From: Pirellulales bacterium
GTDB lineage: Bacteria > Planctomycetota > Planctomycetia > Pirellulales > Lacipirellulaceae
Length of the DNA stretch: 64,000 nt
Direction: 5' to 3'
NCBI GenBank assembly: GCA_019636345.1
Contig: JAHBXQ010000003.1
Coordinates: 248,001-312,000 of the forward strand
In this document: positions 35,123 to 44,390 of the stretch, piece by piece
Layout: every line of letters starts with the position of its first letter
Numbering within the stretch: the first letter of the stretch is position 1
Notes under the pieces: generated by a model
What the model saw: the letters and a program-made list of their open reading frames with translations, nothing else
Told to the model about the DNA's origin: nothing
The model's database searches: none
Translations under genes and position numbers: made by a program

Positions 35123-35687
35123 GGGAGCGACGGGGGAGGAGTCGCACGGATCGATGCGGCGCACCTGTCCGCAGGCGCCCGGCAGCCGGTCATGCGAGGA
35201 TCGCGCGGAATCGCGCTGGTGGTCCCGGCTCCGCCAGGACGGACAAGCTACTGGAATTCTACACGCTGATTTCGGCGCGGTCGAAAACCGCGCGCGGATT
35301 GCGGCGGTTCGCGCCCCGCGACGGAGCGTGGCGCCGACGACGCGAAGTTGTGCGAACTCGTCGATCGCTCCGTCGAGGCAAACTCTGCCGCCGCACCGCG
35401 CAGTTCCGCGCCCGCTCGGCTGACTTGGGGCGTTCGGGCTGACGCTCGTTCGCGGACGAGCTCGGGTTGCGTTTTCGCCACGCGCCGCGCCGTTCGAGGT
35501 CGCGGCAACGCCACGTCGGACGGGGCCGGCTCCACCCTCTACGGACGAAAACCTCGGGAAAATCAGGCTTTCCCCGCGTGCTCCTCTCGGCGGGCGCGGT
35601 GGTTGCCTTGAGTTCGGGCATCCGCTCGCGGCGTCGGATGACGGCCGCGGGCCCTTGTCTCGCCCCCCTCGTCCGAGCCCTTCTCGC
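35123..35687. other. Gene-free gap of about 565 bases
   Basis: No open frame here has plausible coding composition, and no strong terminator was found. It separates the minus-strand TPR gene from the plus-strand gene at 35688 and should contain both promoters. Nothing else was seen. Confidence 0.45.
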
Positions 35688-35990
35688 GTGAGCCGCCCCG
35701 TGAGCCGCATCGTCGCCATCCTGCTGCTGGTTGCGGGGCTTGCCGCGGCGATCTCGCGGGTCGAGCAGGTCCATGGCCGACGCTCGGCCGGCCTCGGCGT
35801 CAACGTCGGCGAGGCCGGTTGGGTGCGGACCGCCGACGGCTGGGAGCCTCGCGAGGCGCTCAGCGTGCCGACCCCGGCGCAGCCCGCGCGACTCCACCCC
35901 TGGGTCGTCGCGGCGTTTCTGGGGCTCCTCTCGGCGTTTTTTCTGGTCGCCTTCTCCAGCGACGGGCCCTCGGCGACCGAACGCAAGTAG
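35688..35990 (+). CDS. Small two-helix membrane protein
   Basis: A 100-residue protein from a GTG start, with a second GTG 12 bases inside. Two membrane helices are visible (IVAILLLVAGLAAAI and PWVVAAFLGLLSAFFLVAF) joined by a loop with WVRTADGWEPREAL. The W-x-R-T-x-D-G-W-E pattern is notable and suggests a conserved family, though I cannot name it. It comes before the large anti-sigma-like membrane gene by 148 bases on the same strand. Confidence 0.55.
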   Translation: MSRPVSRIVAILLLVAGLAAAISRVEQVHGRRSAGLGVNVGEAGWVRTADGWEPREALSVPTPAQPARLHPWVVAAFLGLLSAFFLVAFSSDGPSATERK

Positions 35991-36138
35991 CTCCGCCGGA
36001 GCGAGTTGCGCCGTTTCCGCGGAATTCTGTACGAATCTCGCCGCGCCGCGCCACTATTGCTTGTAGAGAGCGGCTCCGTGCGATTGGCCTGCTCGGCGCT
36101 TGCGTTTCCCTCCCCGGCGATACGAAGGTACTTTCCCC

Positions 36139-38550
36139 ATGCGACTCACGCTCCGCACGCTGCTGGCGTACATGGACGACATTCTCGACCCCACGGATCA
36201 CGAAGAGCTGGGGCGAAAGATCGAGGCGAGCGATTTTGCGACCGAGCTGATCCACCGTTCGCGGGACGCTTCGCGCCGGCTGCGGCTGGGAGCGCCGCCG
36301 GTGCTGGCCGACGATGACGACATTCACGGCGGCGGCAGAGAGCTCGACCCCAATACGATGGCCGAGTACCTCGACAACGTCCTGCCGCCGGACGACGTCG
36401 CCGAGTTCGAGCGGGCGTGTCTTGCCCCGGGGAATCAAGGGGACATGCTGCTGGCCGAGGCGGTGTCGTGCCACCACGTCCTGACGATGGTGCTGGGCGA
36501 GCCGGCCGAGGTCGACGTCGATCTGCGGCGGCGGGTGTACGAGTTGGGCGCCGCGCCGAACCGCCCGGCCCAGTCGCTGCGGATCGAGCCGGCGCGCGTC
36601 CCGCGGACGACGATGCCGGAGGCTCCGGCCGCGACGCCCGCGCCGACCCCCGCAGCGGCGGCGGCGAGCCTGGCGCCGGATCACGTACCCGAATACCTGC
36701 GCGTGGCCGCGGAGATGCGCCGACGGAAGCGTCGCTTGGCGACGATGACCGCCGCCGCCGTGGTCGCGGGCGCCGTCGTGTGGTGGGCTTGGCCGACCGA
36801 GGTGGAGCTCCCCTCGGAAATGGCAGGGCTCGACACCGAGGAGTTTCTCGCGGGGGTGGACGTCGGCCCGGGCGATTCGTCGCCAGCGCCGGTCGCCCCC
36901 TCCGGGACTCCCCCCGCTTGGTCCCCTGAGAACGCGACCCCTGCGGCGGACGACGTCGAACCGGCCGCCGAGCCGGAACAGGCCCCCATGACGGCGGACT
37001 CGGTCGACCCGACGACTCGAGCGCCCGAGGCGGAGGACGACGCGCCTTTGCGCGCCCCCGGCGCCCCTGAGGACTCGGCCGAGGGCCCGTCGCTCGCCCC
37101 GGCGCCGAACGGCGTTCCCTCGATGCCGGACATCCCGCTCGGCCCGACCGAGGAAGTTGCTGACGAGCTTGCGGACGCGCCTGCCGACGCCGAACCCACG
37201 ATGCCAGCGACTGATCCCGCGACGGCTTCGGCGTCGTCGACCTCTCCCCCGCGACTTGGGAGCGATCTGCCGCCAGTCCCGCCGACCGAGACCGACGAGG
37301 AGCCGCTCACCGGGCTGGAGCCGATGACCGAGGACCGGCCGGCCCCCTCCGCCGACGAAGCGACCCGCGTCGCCGGTCCGCGCCCCACCGGGACCTACCT
37401 GGGGATGATGGGCGCCTACGACATGCTGTTGGGATACGACGCTGACGGCCGGAAGTGGCGTCGGCTGGCGCCGCGCACGCCGTACGGCGACGGCTCGCGC
37501 CTGCTGACGCTGCCGACGTTCCGCACGATGACGAGCCTGCGCGACGCGAACGTCTACCTTGGCGGGGGCGCCGAACTTGAGCTGATCCCCGCAGGGGCGC
37601 TGCCGGGGTCGTCTCGGGGCGACTTCGCCGTAAGCGTCCCGCGCGGACGACTGATCATCAACTCGGGAATCAACGGCAATCGGTTCGATTTGGTCGTCGA
37701 CGATCAGCCGCGGCGGGTCGAGCTCAATCCCTCCTCGACGCTGGCGATCGAGGTGCGGGGCGTATTCGTTCCGGGGCGGGATCCGGCCGACGGGCTGCCG
37801 CCGCGGACCATCCGCTGGCTGCTGACGACCGGCGGGGGGACGATCGCCGACGACCAAGGCGAGCAGAAGCTCGTCGCTCCGGTCGAGTGGATTTCCGCTC
37901 CTGGCGACTTCTCGGCGCCGCGGCCCATCGGCGAGCTGCCGGAATGGGTCGACCACGAACCGTTGACCGACGTCCAACGCCGCGCTCAGAAGAGCGTCGT
38001 CCAGGCGCTGGCGCCCGGAGCGCCGGTGGAGATCAAGCTGTTGGAGCTGACCGACCCCGCAGGCGCCGGACGGTTGCGCGAGGATCGCACCCTGGCCGCC
38101 GAGTGTGCGGCCCACGTCGGCTTGTACGAGCCGCTGATCAAGGCGCTCGGCGACGCCGATCAGAAAGCCTATTGGCGGCGGCTGCTGGACGTCATGCGGC
38201 AAATGCTGGCCACGGACTCCCAGGCGGCCGAGGCGCTTCGCGCCGACCTTGTCGGCCTGCGGGGCGAACGGGACGCGGCGCTGTTGTTCGAGATGATCCT
38301 CGGCTACGACCCGGCGGTCGTCGCCGCGACCCGGGAGGACTTCGAGTCCGGGGTTCTGGCTCGATTGATTCGCCGGCTCGACGGCAAGGACCTCGACGTC
38401 CGCGTGCTGGCGCTGGCCAATCTGAACGAGCTGACCGGCACCAACGGCCTGGGGGGGTATCAACCGTGGCAAACCGCATCGCAACGGGCCCGGGCGCTGC
38501 GGATCTACGACGACCGGCTCCGCAAGGGGGAACTGGCCCCGGTCGAGTAG
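36139..38550 (+). CDS. Large membrane protein with two N-terminal anti-sigma-like helical units
   Basis: An 803-residue protein. The first unit MRLTLRTLLAYMDDILDPTDHEELGRKI (1-28) and a second at about 74-95, MAEYLDNVLPPDDVAEFERACL, have the same shape as the N-terminal helices of anti-sigma domains but lack a visible His-Cys-Cys zinc motif. An Ala/Pro stretch follows, then one membrane helix at about 195-218 (LATMTAAAVVAGAVVWWAW). A long acidic Pro/Ala/Asp linker follows (about 220-415). The C-terminal half (about 420-800) is folded, with GTYLGMMGAYDMLLGYD and a helical end. There is no sigma gene next to it. Function unknown; the start is the ATG of MRLTLRTLL. Confidence 0.7.
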   Translation: MRLTLRTLLAYMDDILDPTDHEELGRKIEASDFATELIHRSRDASRRLRLGAPPVLADDDDIHGGGRELDPNTMAEYLDNVLPPDDVAEFERACLAPGNQGDMLLAEAVSCHHVLTMVLGEPAEVDVDLRRRVYELGAAPNRPAQSLRIEPARVPRTTMPEAPAATPAPTPAAAAASLAPDHVPEYLRVAAEMRRRKRRLATMTAAAVVAGAVVWWAWPTEVELPSEMAGLDTEEFLAGVDVGPGDSSPAPVAPSGTPPAWSPENATPAADDVEPAAEPEQAPMTADSVDPTTRAPEAEDDAPLRAPGAPEDSAEGPSLAPAPNGVPSMPDIPLGPTEEVADELADAPADAEPTMPATDPATASASSTSPPRLGSDLPPVPPTETDEEPLTGLEPMTEDRPAPSADEATRVAGPRPTGTYLGMMGAYDMLLGYDADGRKWRRLAPRTPYGDGSRLLTLPTFRTMTSLRDANVYLGGGAELELIPAGALPGSSRGDFAVSVPRGRLIINSGINGNRFDLVVDDQPRRVELNPSSTLAIEVRGVFVPGRDPADGLPPRTIRWLLTTGGGTIADDQGEQKLVAPVEWISAPGDFSAPRPIGELPEWVDHEPLTDVQRRAQKSVVQALAPGAPVEIKLLELTDPAGAGRLREDRTLAAECAAHVGLYEPLIKALGDADQKAYWRRLLDVMRQMLATDSQAAEALRADLVGLRGERDAALLFEMILGYDPAVVAATREDFESGVLARLIRRLDGKDLDVRVLALANLNELTGTNGLGGYQPWQTASQRARALRIYDDRLRKGELAPVE

Positions 38551-38692
38551 CCCGGGGGGCAACTTGTCGTTCCCCCGTGGGAGATTACAGAGACCGCCGA
38601 GGCCGAAAGGGGCTCCGGGAACGGTCCGATTCCGCCTGAACGGGGCTTTGGTTCACCCTGAGCAATCTCTCGGGCGGGGGACCTTCCCCCGT

Positions 38693-38721
38693 TTGTGGCG
38701 ATTCCGGCGAATCGCTAGAAT
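38693..38721 (+). promoter_or_regulatory. Candidate promoter of the hpf gene
   Basis: TTGTGG and TAGAAT are 17 bases apart and end 94 bases before the GTG start of hpf. It may drive hpf and perhaps the following PTS genes. Confidence 0.45.
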
Positions 38722-38815
38722 GCGAATTCTGGTTCGGTTCCCGTGGGGCCGTCCCCCGCCGGCGTCCCCGCTCGGCGAGACGTGCATCGACGATTGACGC
38801 ATTTCGGAGGCATCC

Positions 38816-39181
38816 GTGCAGATCAGCATCTCGACCCGACATGGCAGCCTCAGCGAGGCGTCCCGCGAGAAACTTGCGGCCAAGGCGGAGAAGCTGACGC
38901 GGTTCTTCGATCGGGTGACCGCGATCGAGATGACGGTCGATCTCAAGGACCAGCAGAAGCCGAAGGTCGATTTGCTGGTTTCGGTCGAGCATTTGCAGGA
39001 CTTGGTCGCGCACGAGCAGGCGGAGAACCTGTTGTCGGCGGTCGAGTCGGCCGTGCAGAAGATCGAGCAGCAGCTTCGCAAGCACAAGGAACGAATCCAC
39101 GAGCGCAGTCGCGACCCGGACGCGCGCCGGCACGAGCCGCCGATCGCGGTCGATGACAATGCAGACGAGAACGAGGAGTAG
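38816..39181 (+). CDS. hpf: Ribosome hibernation-promoting factor, short form
   Basis: A 121-residue HPF/YfiA-type protein that binds the decoding region of idle 30S subunits. MQISISTRHGSLSEASREKLAAKAEKLTRFF and the helix NLLSAVESAVQKIEQQLRKHKER match the family; strands alternate with two helices. It lacks the C-terminal dimerisation domain of long HPF and ends with an acidic tail (DDNADENEE). The start is GTG with CGGAGG six bases upstream. It is followed 156 bases later by the EIIA gene, a hpf-ptsN arrangement also seen downstream of rpoN in Proteobacteria; rpoN is not here. Confidence 0.88.
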   Translation: MQISISTRHGSLSEASREKLAAKAEKLTRFFDRVTAIEMTVDLKDQQKPKVDLLVSVEHLQDLVAHEQAENLLSAVESAVQKIEQQLRKHKERIHERSRDPDARRHEPPIAVDDNADENEE

Positions 39182-39337
39182 TCGCCCCCGCCGCGAGGCG
39201 ACCCGCGGGCTGGCCCGGCCGGCAGCCGCGCACCGGTCGGACGCCGCGAATTCAATCACCAGGGGGCGGAGGCCCCCGCTCGCTGAGCCGGGATCTCCGG
39301 ACTCATGGCAGATCGTTGAAACAAGGTACCCCCAGAC

Positions 39338-39814
39338 ATGAAGTTCGTTGACTTTATTTGCCGCGAGGCCATCCGCACGAATATCGAGGCCGATGCGAAG
39401 GAGGACGTCATTCGCCAAATGGCCGCGTCGCTCCTGGAAGCCAAGAAGATTTCTCAGGATCAGTTCGAGGGGATCGTCGAAGCGATCCTCAAGCGCGAGG
39501 AGTTGGGCAGCACCGGCATCGGCCGGGGCGTGGCCGTCCCCCACACCAAGCATCCCAGCGTCGGGGAGCTGGTCGGCGCCGTGGCGGTGAGCGACGAGGG
39601 GGTCGACTTCGACAGCCTCGACGGCGAGAAGGTGCATCTGCTGTTCATGCTGGTTTCGCCCCCCGATCGTCCCGGCGATCACCTGCGTGCGCTGGAGAAC
39701 ATTTCGCGTCAGTTGCGCGACGACACGTTTTGCCGATTCCTGCAGCAGACGAAGGACCCGGCCGACGTGTGGCAACTGTTGGAAGAAGCCGACAACAACC
39801 AATTTGGCAAGTGA
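39338..39814 (+). CDS. ptsN: PTS EIIA protein, PtsN/fructose type
   Basis: A 158-residue PTS IIA protein that accepts a phosphate from HPr on a histidine. The active-site block is GSTGIGRGVAVPHTKHPS with His69. The fold matches the mannitol/fructose IIA family, with LLFMLVSPPDRPGDHLRALENISRQL later, seen in both PtsN and FruA-type domains. It is a single domain with no IIB or IIC attached, and no PTS permease is in the window, so it is more likely a regulator than a sugar transporter part. It lies after hpf and before HPr. The symbol is given by type. Confidence 0.88.
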   Translation: MKFVDFICREAIRTNIEADAKEDVIRQMAASLLEAKKISQDQFEGIVEAILKREELGSTGIGRGVAVPHTKHPSVGELVGAVAVSDEGVDFDSLDGEKVHLLFMLVSPPDRPGDHLRALENISRQLRDDTFCRFLQQTKDPADVWQLLEEADNNQFGK

Positions 39815-39898
39815 GAATCGACTTGGCAGGCGTCTCGCCCCGAGCAGGATTCGCGTCAGCGAGGCCTTCCGGCGGTCGTCGCCTGTCGCCGCCGTATC

Positions 39899-40216
39899 AT
39901 GTCAACGTCCGTAGCCGAGCAATGCGTGACCATCAAAGGGAAGGAAGGCCTGCACTTCCGCCCCGCGCAACTGCTGGTGCAACTGGCGTTGACGTTTGAA
40001 TCAGAGATCGAAGTCGCGTACGAAGAGATGCGCGTCGACGGCAAGAGCATCATGCACCTGTTGACCTTGGGCGCCGGCCCGGGGGCCAACGTGCGGCTCA
40101 TCGCCCGCGGCGCCGACGCCGTCGAGGCGATCGATGCGTTGTCGCGGCTCGTGGAAAGCGACTTCGATCAGCAGCAAGTCACCAGTCGCGACGGCGCGGC
40201 GGACGGTTCGTCCTGA
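39899..40216 (+). CDS. ptsH: PTS phosphocarrier protein HPr
   Basis: A 105-residue HPr. The active-site block is KEGLHFRPAQ with His19; the usual sequence is GLHARPA, so here Ala is replaced by Phe next to the phosphorylated His. The regulatory serine region is VDGKSIMHLLTLG with Ser50, the equivalent of the HPr kinase site. It has an acidic/Gln-rich C-terminal extension (ESDFDQQQVTSRDGAADGSS). It passes phosphate from EI to EIIA and follows the EIIA gene by 84 bases. The Phe substitution may alter EI or EIIA docking. Confidence 0.92.
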   Translation: MSTSVAEQCVTIKGKEGLHFRPAQLLVQLALTFESEIEVAYEEMRVDGKSIMHLLTLGAGPGANVRLIARGADAVEAIDALSRLVESDFDQQQVTSRDGAADGSS

Positions 40217-40539
40217 TTCGCAGGACGATTTCCTCCTCACAAGCCGGCGCCGACGAAACCGTAATCCGTGGAGCAAGCCGCGCCGCCATCCGTGCGACGA
40301 TGCGGCGGACGCCACGCGCAAAAAAGCCCGTTCTGGAGTCGCCCGCTCGGAGATCCCCCCGGGGTTCCCGCGGACGCCGAGAATCGCATGACCGCCCGCA
40401 AGCGCCGCAGACGCCGAGTCGTCGGCTCCCGCGCGGCTCAGGTCGGCATGCGAGGCGCGACCCCGATTCGCGACGCTTCTTCGCGTGGCTCGCCGCCCCC
40501 GTGCCGGCGACGCGTTTGCGCCACCCGCGCGAGCGCATC
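40217..40539. other. Gap between HPr and EI genes
   Basis: About 320 bases with no convincing gene. The frame of EI is open through most of it, but the translated sequence is Arg/Pro-rich and unlike any EI. No terminator with a T-run and no clear promoter was found, so read-through from HPr is possible. Confidence 0.45.
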
Positions 40540-42282
40540 ATGCAATCACTCCAGGGCATCGCCGTTTCGCCGGGGGTCGCGATCGGCGAAGCGCTTGTCC
40601 TCGACAACGAGGGCTTTCGCATCCCGCGTCGCTTCTTGCCCCGCGACGCCGTGGCTTCGGAGCTCGAGCGGCTCGACCATGCGCTCACAGCGTCCGCCGC
40701 CGAGGTCGAGCGCAATCGCGACCGCGTCCAGAGCCAACTCGGCGACGAGTACGCCGCCATCTTTTCCGCTCACCTGCAGATGCTCACCGATCGCCGGCTG
40801 CGGCAGGAGATCGACGAGCTGATCCGCACGCGCCACTACTCGCCCGAGTACGCGGTGAGCCGCTCGCTGCGCAAGTACGCCAAGGTCTTTCAGGAGATCA
40901 AAGGCGAGTACATGAGCGAGCGGGCGAACGACATTTTCGACATCGAGAAGCGAATCCTGCGCAACCTGCTGGGGATGCGCCGCGAGGAGCTGTCGCAGAT
41001 CACCTCGCCGGTGCTGGTGCTGGCGCGGAATCTGACCCCCAGCGAGACGGCCAATCTCAACCCGCAGTTCGTCCTGGGATTGGTCACCGAGACCGGCGGT
41101 CCCGGCAGCCACACGGCGATCGTCGCCGAGGGGCTCGGCATCCCCGCCGTCGTGGGAGTGGGGGCGTTTCTCACCGACGTCTCGGGGGGCGACACGGTGA
41201 TCGTCGACGGCGATCAGGGGCTCATCATCCTCGACCCCGACGAGGAGACGCTCGCCCGCTATCGCCACGAGGTCGAGGAGCAGCGGCATCTCGCCGAGAA
41301 GCTGGAGCAGCTCCGCGAGCTTCCCGCGGTGACGCTCGACGAGGTCGACGTGCAGTTGCTGGGAAACATCGAGTTTCCCGGCGAGGTGCAGCAGTGTCTC
41401 GACCGCGGCGCCGACGGCATCGGACTGTATCGCACCGAGTTTTTGTACCTGGGACGGGACGACGACCCCAGCGAACAGGCCCACTACGAGGCGTACCGCG
41501 AGGTCGCCGAGGCGATGGGGGATCGACCGGTCGTCATCCGGTCGCTCGACCTGGGGGCCGACAAGATGCGGACCCTGCCCGATCCCGAGGACGAACGGAA
41601 TCCGTTCTTGGGCCTGCGCAGCATTCGATTGGCGTTGAAGAACCGCGACCTGTTTCGCACGCAGTTGCGGGCCATCCTGCGCGCCAGTTCGCACGGCGAC
41701 ATCAAGCTGATGTTCCCGCTGATCGGGACGCTGATGGAACTGCGGCAGGCGAAGATGGTGCTCGCCGACGCGATGGAGGATTTGGAGGAGGACGGCATCG
41801 CGTTCGATCGCGAGATGAAGGTGGGGATGATGGTCGAGGTCCCCGCCGCCGTGATGATGATGGACATGTTCGTGCACGAGGTCGATTTCTTCAGCATCGG
41901 CACGAACGACCTCATCCAGTACTGCCTGGCGGTCGACCGCAGCAACAAGGACGTGGCCGCGCTCTACACGGCGGCCGATCCCGCGGTGCTGCGGATGATT
42001 CACATGGCGATTACGACCGCCGACAAGCACGGCGTCCCGATCAGCATGTGCGGCCAGATGTGCGGCAGCCCCATGTACACGATGCTGCTGTTGGGGATGG
42101 GGTTGCGCACGATGAGCGTCACCCCCTCGGCCGTGCCGGAAATCAAGCGGGTTTGCCGCAGCGTGTCGATCGACCAGTGCAAGCGGGTCGCCAAGCACGC
42201 GTTGAAGCTGGACAACGCCCGCGACATCAAGACGTTTTTGAAAGAAGAGTTGATGAAAGTGTTCCCCGAGTTCCCGGTCTGA
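40540..42282 (+). CDS. ptsI: PTS enzyme I (phosphoenolpyruvate-protein phosphotransferase)
   Basis: A 580-residue enzyme that takes phosphate from PEP and gives it to HPr. Its domains are an N-terminal HPr-binding domain (about 1-150, MQSLQGIAVSPGVAIG), the phosphohistidine swivel TGGPGSHTAIVAEGLGIPAVVG with His191, and the PEP-binding barrel with LYRTEFLYLGRDDDPSE, RSLDLGADKM, RSIRLALKNRDLFRTQLRAILRAS, IGTNDLIQYCLAVDR and the CGQMCGSP active-site segment. The usual swivel is GGRTSHxAI; here RT is replaced by PG. The start is the ATG at the conserved MQSLQGIAVSPG. It is the last of the PTS group. Confidence 0.95.
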   Translation: MQSLQGIAVSPGVAIGEALVLDNEGFRIPRRFLPRDAVASELERLDHALTASAAEVERNRDRVQSQLGDEYAAIFSAHLQMLTDRRLRQEIDELIRTRHYSPEYAVSRSLRKYAKVFQEIKGEYMSERANDIFDIEKRILRNLLGMRREELSQITSPVLVLARNLTPSETANLNPQFVLGLVTETGGPGSHTAIVAEGLGIPAVVGVGAFLTDVSGGDTVIVDGDQGLIILDPDEETLARYRHEVEEQRHLAEKLEQLRELPAVTLDEVDVQLLGNIEFPGEVQQCLDRGADGIGLYRTEFLYLGRDDDPSEQAHYEAYREVAEAMGDRPVVIRSLDLGADKMRTLPDPEDERNPFLGLRSIRLALKNRDLFRTQLRAILRASSHGDIKLMFPLIGTLMELRQAKMVLADAMEDLEEDGIAFDREMKVGMMVEVPAAVMMMDMFVHEVDFFSIGTNDLIQYCLAVDRSNKDVAALYTAADPAVLRMIHMAITTADKHGVPISMCGQMCGSPMYTMLLLGMGLRTMSVTPSAVPEIKRVCRSVSIDQCKRVAKHALKLDNARDIKTFLKEELMKVFPEFPV

Positions 42283-42562
42283 CGCGACCGGCGAACTCGC
42301 GGCAATTGCAATTCAGAACGTTTCGCCACGGAGAAGAGCGAAGAAGGGCGGAGAAGAGCGGCGAACCATGCTTGGCCATGACGATTGAGCACGCACGGTC
42401 AACGGCAATTCGTCGTTCGCGTCGGCCAATTTGCGTCTGGCGTCGTTCCTGCGAGTCCTCCGCGCCTCCGTGACGAATCGAAAACCACAAGCTCGCCGAC
42501 GCTTGGCCGGCTCCTGCGCCGCCGTCGGCTGAAGCCCTCATTCACAGAAAGACATCGTTTCT

Positions 42563-44215
42563 ATGAAGCAAGAAATGTTGATCAACGTCGCGCAGCCGGA
42601 GGAATGCCGGATTGCGATCGTCGAGGACGGCTTGCTGGAAGAGCTGTACGTCGAACGGAGCAGCCAGAACAACTTCGTCGGCAACATCTATAAGGGCAAG
42701 ATCGTCAATCTCGAACCGAGCATCCAGGCGGCGTTCGTCGATTTCGGCGTCGGACGCAACGGGTTTTTGCACATCAGCGACGTCGAGTCGCAGTACTTTC
42801 GCCAAGGGGGCTACGACCCCGACAAGGAAATCTCGCGCGGCGGCGGGCGGAGCCATGCCGACGAGGACGACGGGGGGGACGAGGACGAGCTCGACGAGGT
42901 CGGCGAGAACGGCCGCAGCAGCTCGCGCAACGGCCACGGCAAGCGGATGCGCCCCGGCGTGCGTCCGCGCGTGAAGCCGCCCATTCAGGAGATCTTTCGC
43001 CGCGGCGACGAAGTGCTCGTGCAGGTCATCAAGGAAGGGATCGGCACCAAGGGGCCGACGTTGTCCACCTACATCAGCATCCCGGGGCGGTATCTGGTGC
43101 TGATGCCCGCCTTGGGGCGGATCGGCGTGTCGCGCAAGATCGAGGACGAGGACGCCCGCCGCCGGTTGCGCGACATCCTCCGCGAACTGAACCCCCCCAA
43201 GGGACTGGGCTTCATCGTCCGCACCGCCGGAACCGACCGCACCAAGCGCGAGCTGTCGCGCGACTTGGCGTACTTGGTGCGGCTGTGGAAGGTGATCGTT
43301 CGCCGGATCAAGAAGACCCCGGCGCCGTGCGACGTGTACGAAGAAAGCGACATGATCATCCGCACGATCCGCGACATCTTCACCGCGGACGTCGACTCGA
43401 TCCAAATCGACCAACCCGAGGCGTTCGAGCGGGCCAAGGAATTTCTCCAGTTCGTCATGCCGCGCTACACCAACCGGCTGCAACTGTACGAAGGTAAGGA
43501 GCCGATCTTCCATCGCTATCGGCTTGACGAGGAGATCGCGCTGATCAACCAGCGCAAGGTGCCGCTCAAGAACGGCGGTTCGCTGGTCATCGACCAGACC
43601 GAGGCCTTGGTGGCGATCGACGTCAACAGCGGCAACTTCCGCACCGACGGATCGGCCGAGGACAGTGCGTTTCAGCTCAACATGATCGCCGCCCGCGAGA
43701 TCGCCCGGCAACTGCGGCTGCGCGACCTGGGGGGGGTGGTCGTCAACGACTTCATCGACATGCGCAAGGAACGCCACCGCCGGACGGTCGAGCGGACGTT
43801 GCGCGAGGCGGTCAAGCGCGACCGGGCCCGCACGAAGATCCTCCGCACGAGCCCGTTCGGTTTGATCGAGATGACTCGGCAGCGGATTCGCCCCAGCCTG
43901 AAGCGCAGCGTCTACAAAGAATGTCCGGCGTGCAACGGCTCGGGGCTCGTGAAGAGCGCCGAAAGCATGGCGATCGAGGTGATTCGCAAGCTGATCATGT
44001 GCGCCCATCACGAACGCGTCGCGCGGATCGCGGTGACCGTCGAGGAAGAGGTGGCCAGCTACATCAACAACCGCAAACGCCGCGAGCTGACCCGGCTGGA
44101 GGACGAGCACAACGTCCAGGTCCTGGTCCTGAGCCGCGAAGACCTCAGCCCCGAGTTCCTCAAAATCGAATGCGAGGACGCCGCGGGCCGGGAGGTGAAG
44201 GTGGAGGGGATGTAG
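42563..44215 (+). CDS. rng: Ribonuclease E/G family endoribonuclease
   Basis: A 550-residue RNase E/G that cuts AU-rich RNA and matures rRNA. An S1 domain (about 35-185) is interrupted by a 45-residue acidic/basic insert at about 92-138 (many D, E, then R, K, G). The RNase H-like and DNase I-like core follows, with the DVNSG metal site at 353-357, VVVNDFIDM near 395, and a zinc-link CPACNGSG near 454. A short C-terminal domain ends the protein; the long RNase E tail is absent. The gene comes before rplU, a common arrangement. It is RNase G-like in size; the symbol is by type. Confidence 0.92.
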   Translation: MKQEMLINVAQPEECRIAIVEDGLLEELYVERSSQNNFVGNIYKGKIVNLEPSIQAAFVDFGVGRNGFLHISDVESQYFRQGGYDPDKEISRGGGRSHADEDDGGDEDELDEVGENGRSSSRNGHGKRMRPGVRPRVKPPIQEIFRRGDEVLVQVIKEGIGTKGPTLSTYISIPGRYLVLMPALGRIGVSRKIEDEDARRRLRDILRELNPPKGLGFIVRTAGTDRTKRELSRDLAYLVRLWKVIVRRIKKTPAPCDVYEESDMIIRTIRDIFTADVDSIQIDQPEAFERAKEFLQFVMPRYTNRLQLYEGKEPIFHRYRLDEEIALINQRKVPLKNGGSLVIDQTEALVAIDVNSGNFRTDGSAEDSAFQLNMIAAREIARQLRLRDLGGVVVNDFIDMRKERHRRTVERTLREAVKRDRARTKILRTSPFGLIEMTRQRIRPSLKRSVYKECPACNGSGLVKSAESMAIEVIRKLIMCAHHERVARIAVTVEEEVASYINNRKRRELTRLEDEHNVQVLVLSREDLSPEFLKIECEDAAGREVKVEGM

Positions 44216-44390
44216 ACCTGCTGGGGAACCTGCTGTCTCGGGGGAAGCGGCTCAGCGGTCCGACTTGCCCCCCCCTCGACGGGGCTCGAAAACCTGCTAA
44301 ACTGCGTGGCTCGCGCAAGCTCCGGGGCTCTTTCTGCAGGGTCTTTTGCTTCGCAAGTCCTTTGACGACAAGATTTTGGGATATTTAGCG

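Noticed and set aside
35860-38562. A 900-residue open frame on the minus strand opposite the gene at 36139.
   Set aside because: It is a high-GC antisense shadow: no start context, low-complexity Arg/Gly/Val composition, and the plus-strand frame has a membrane helix and a conserved start.
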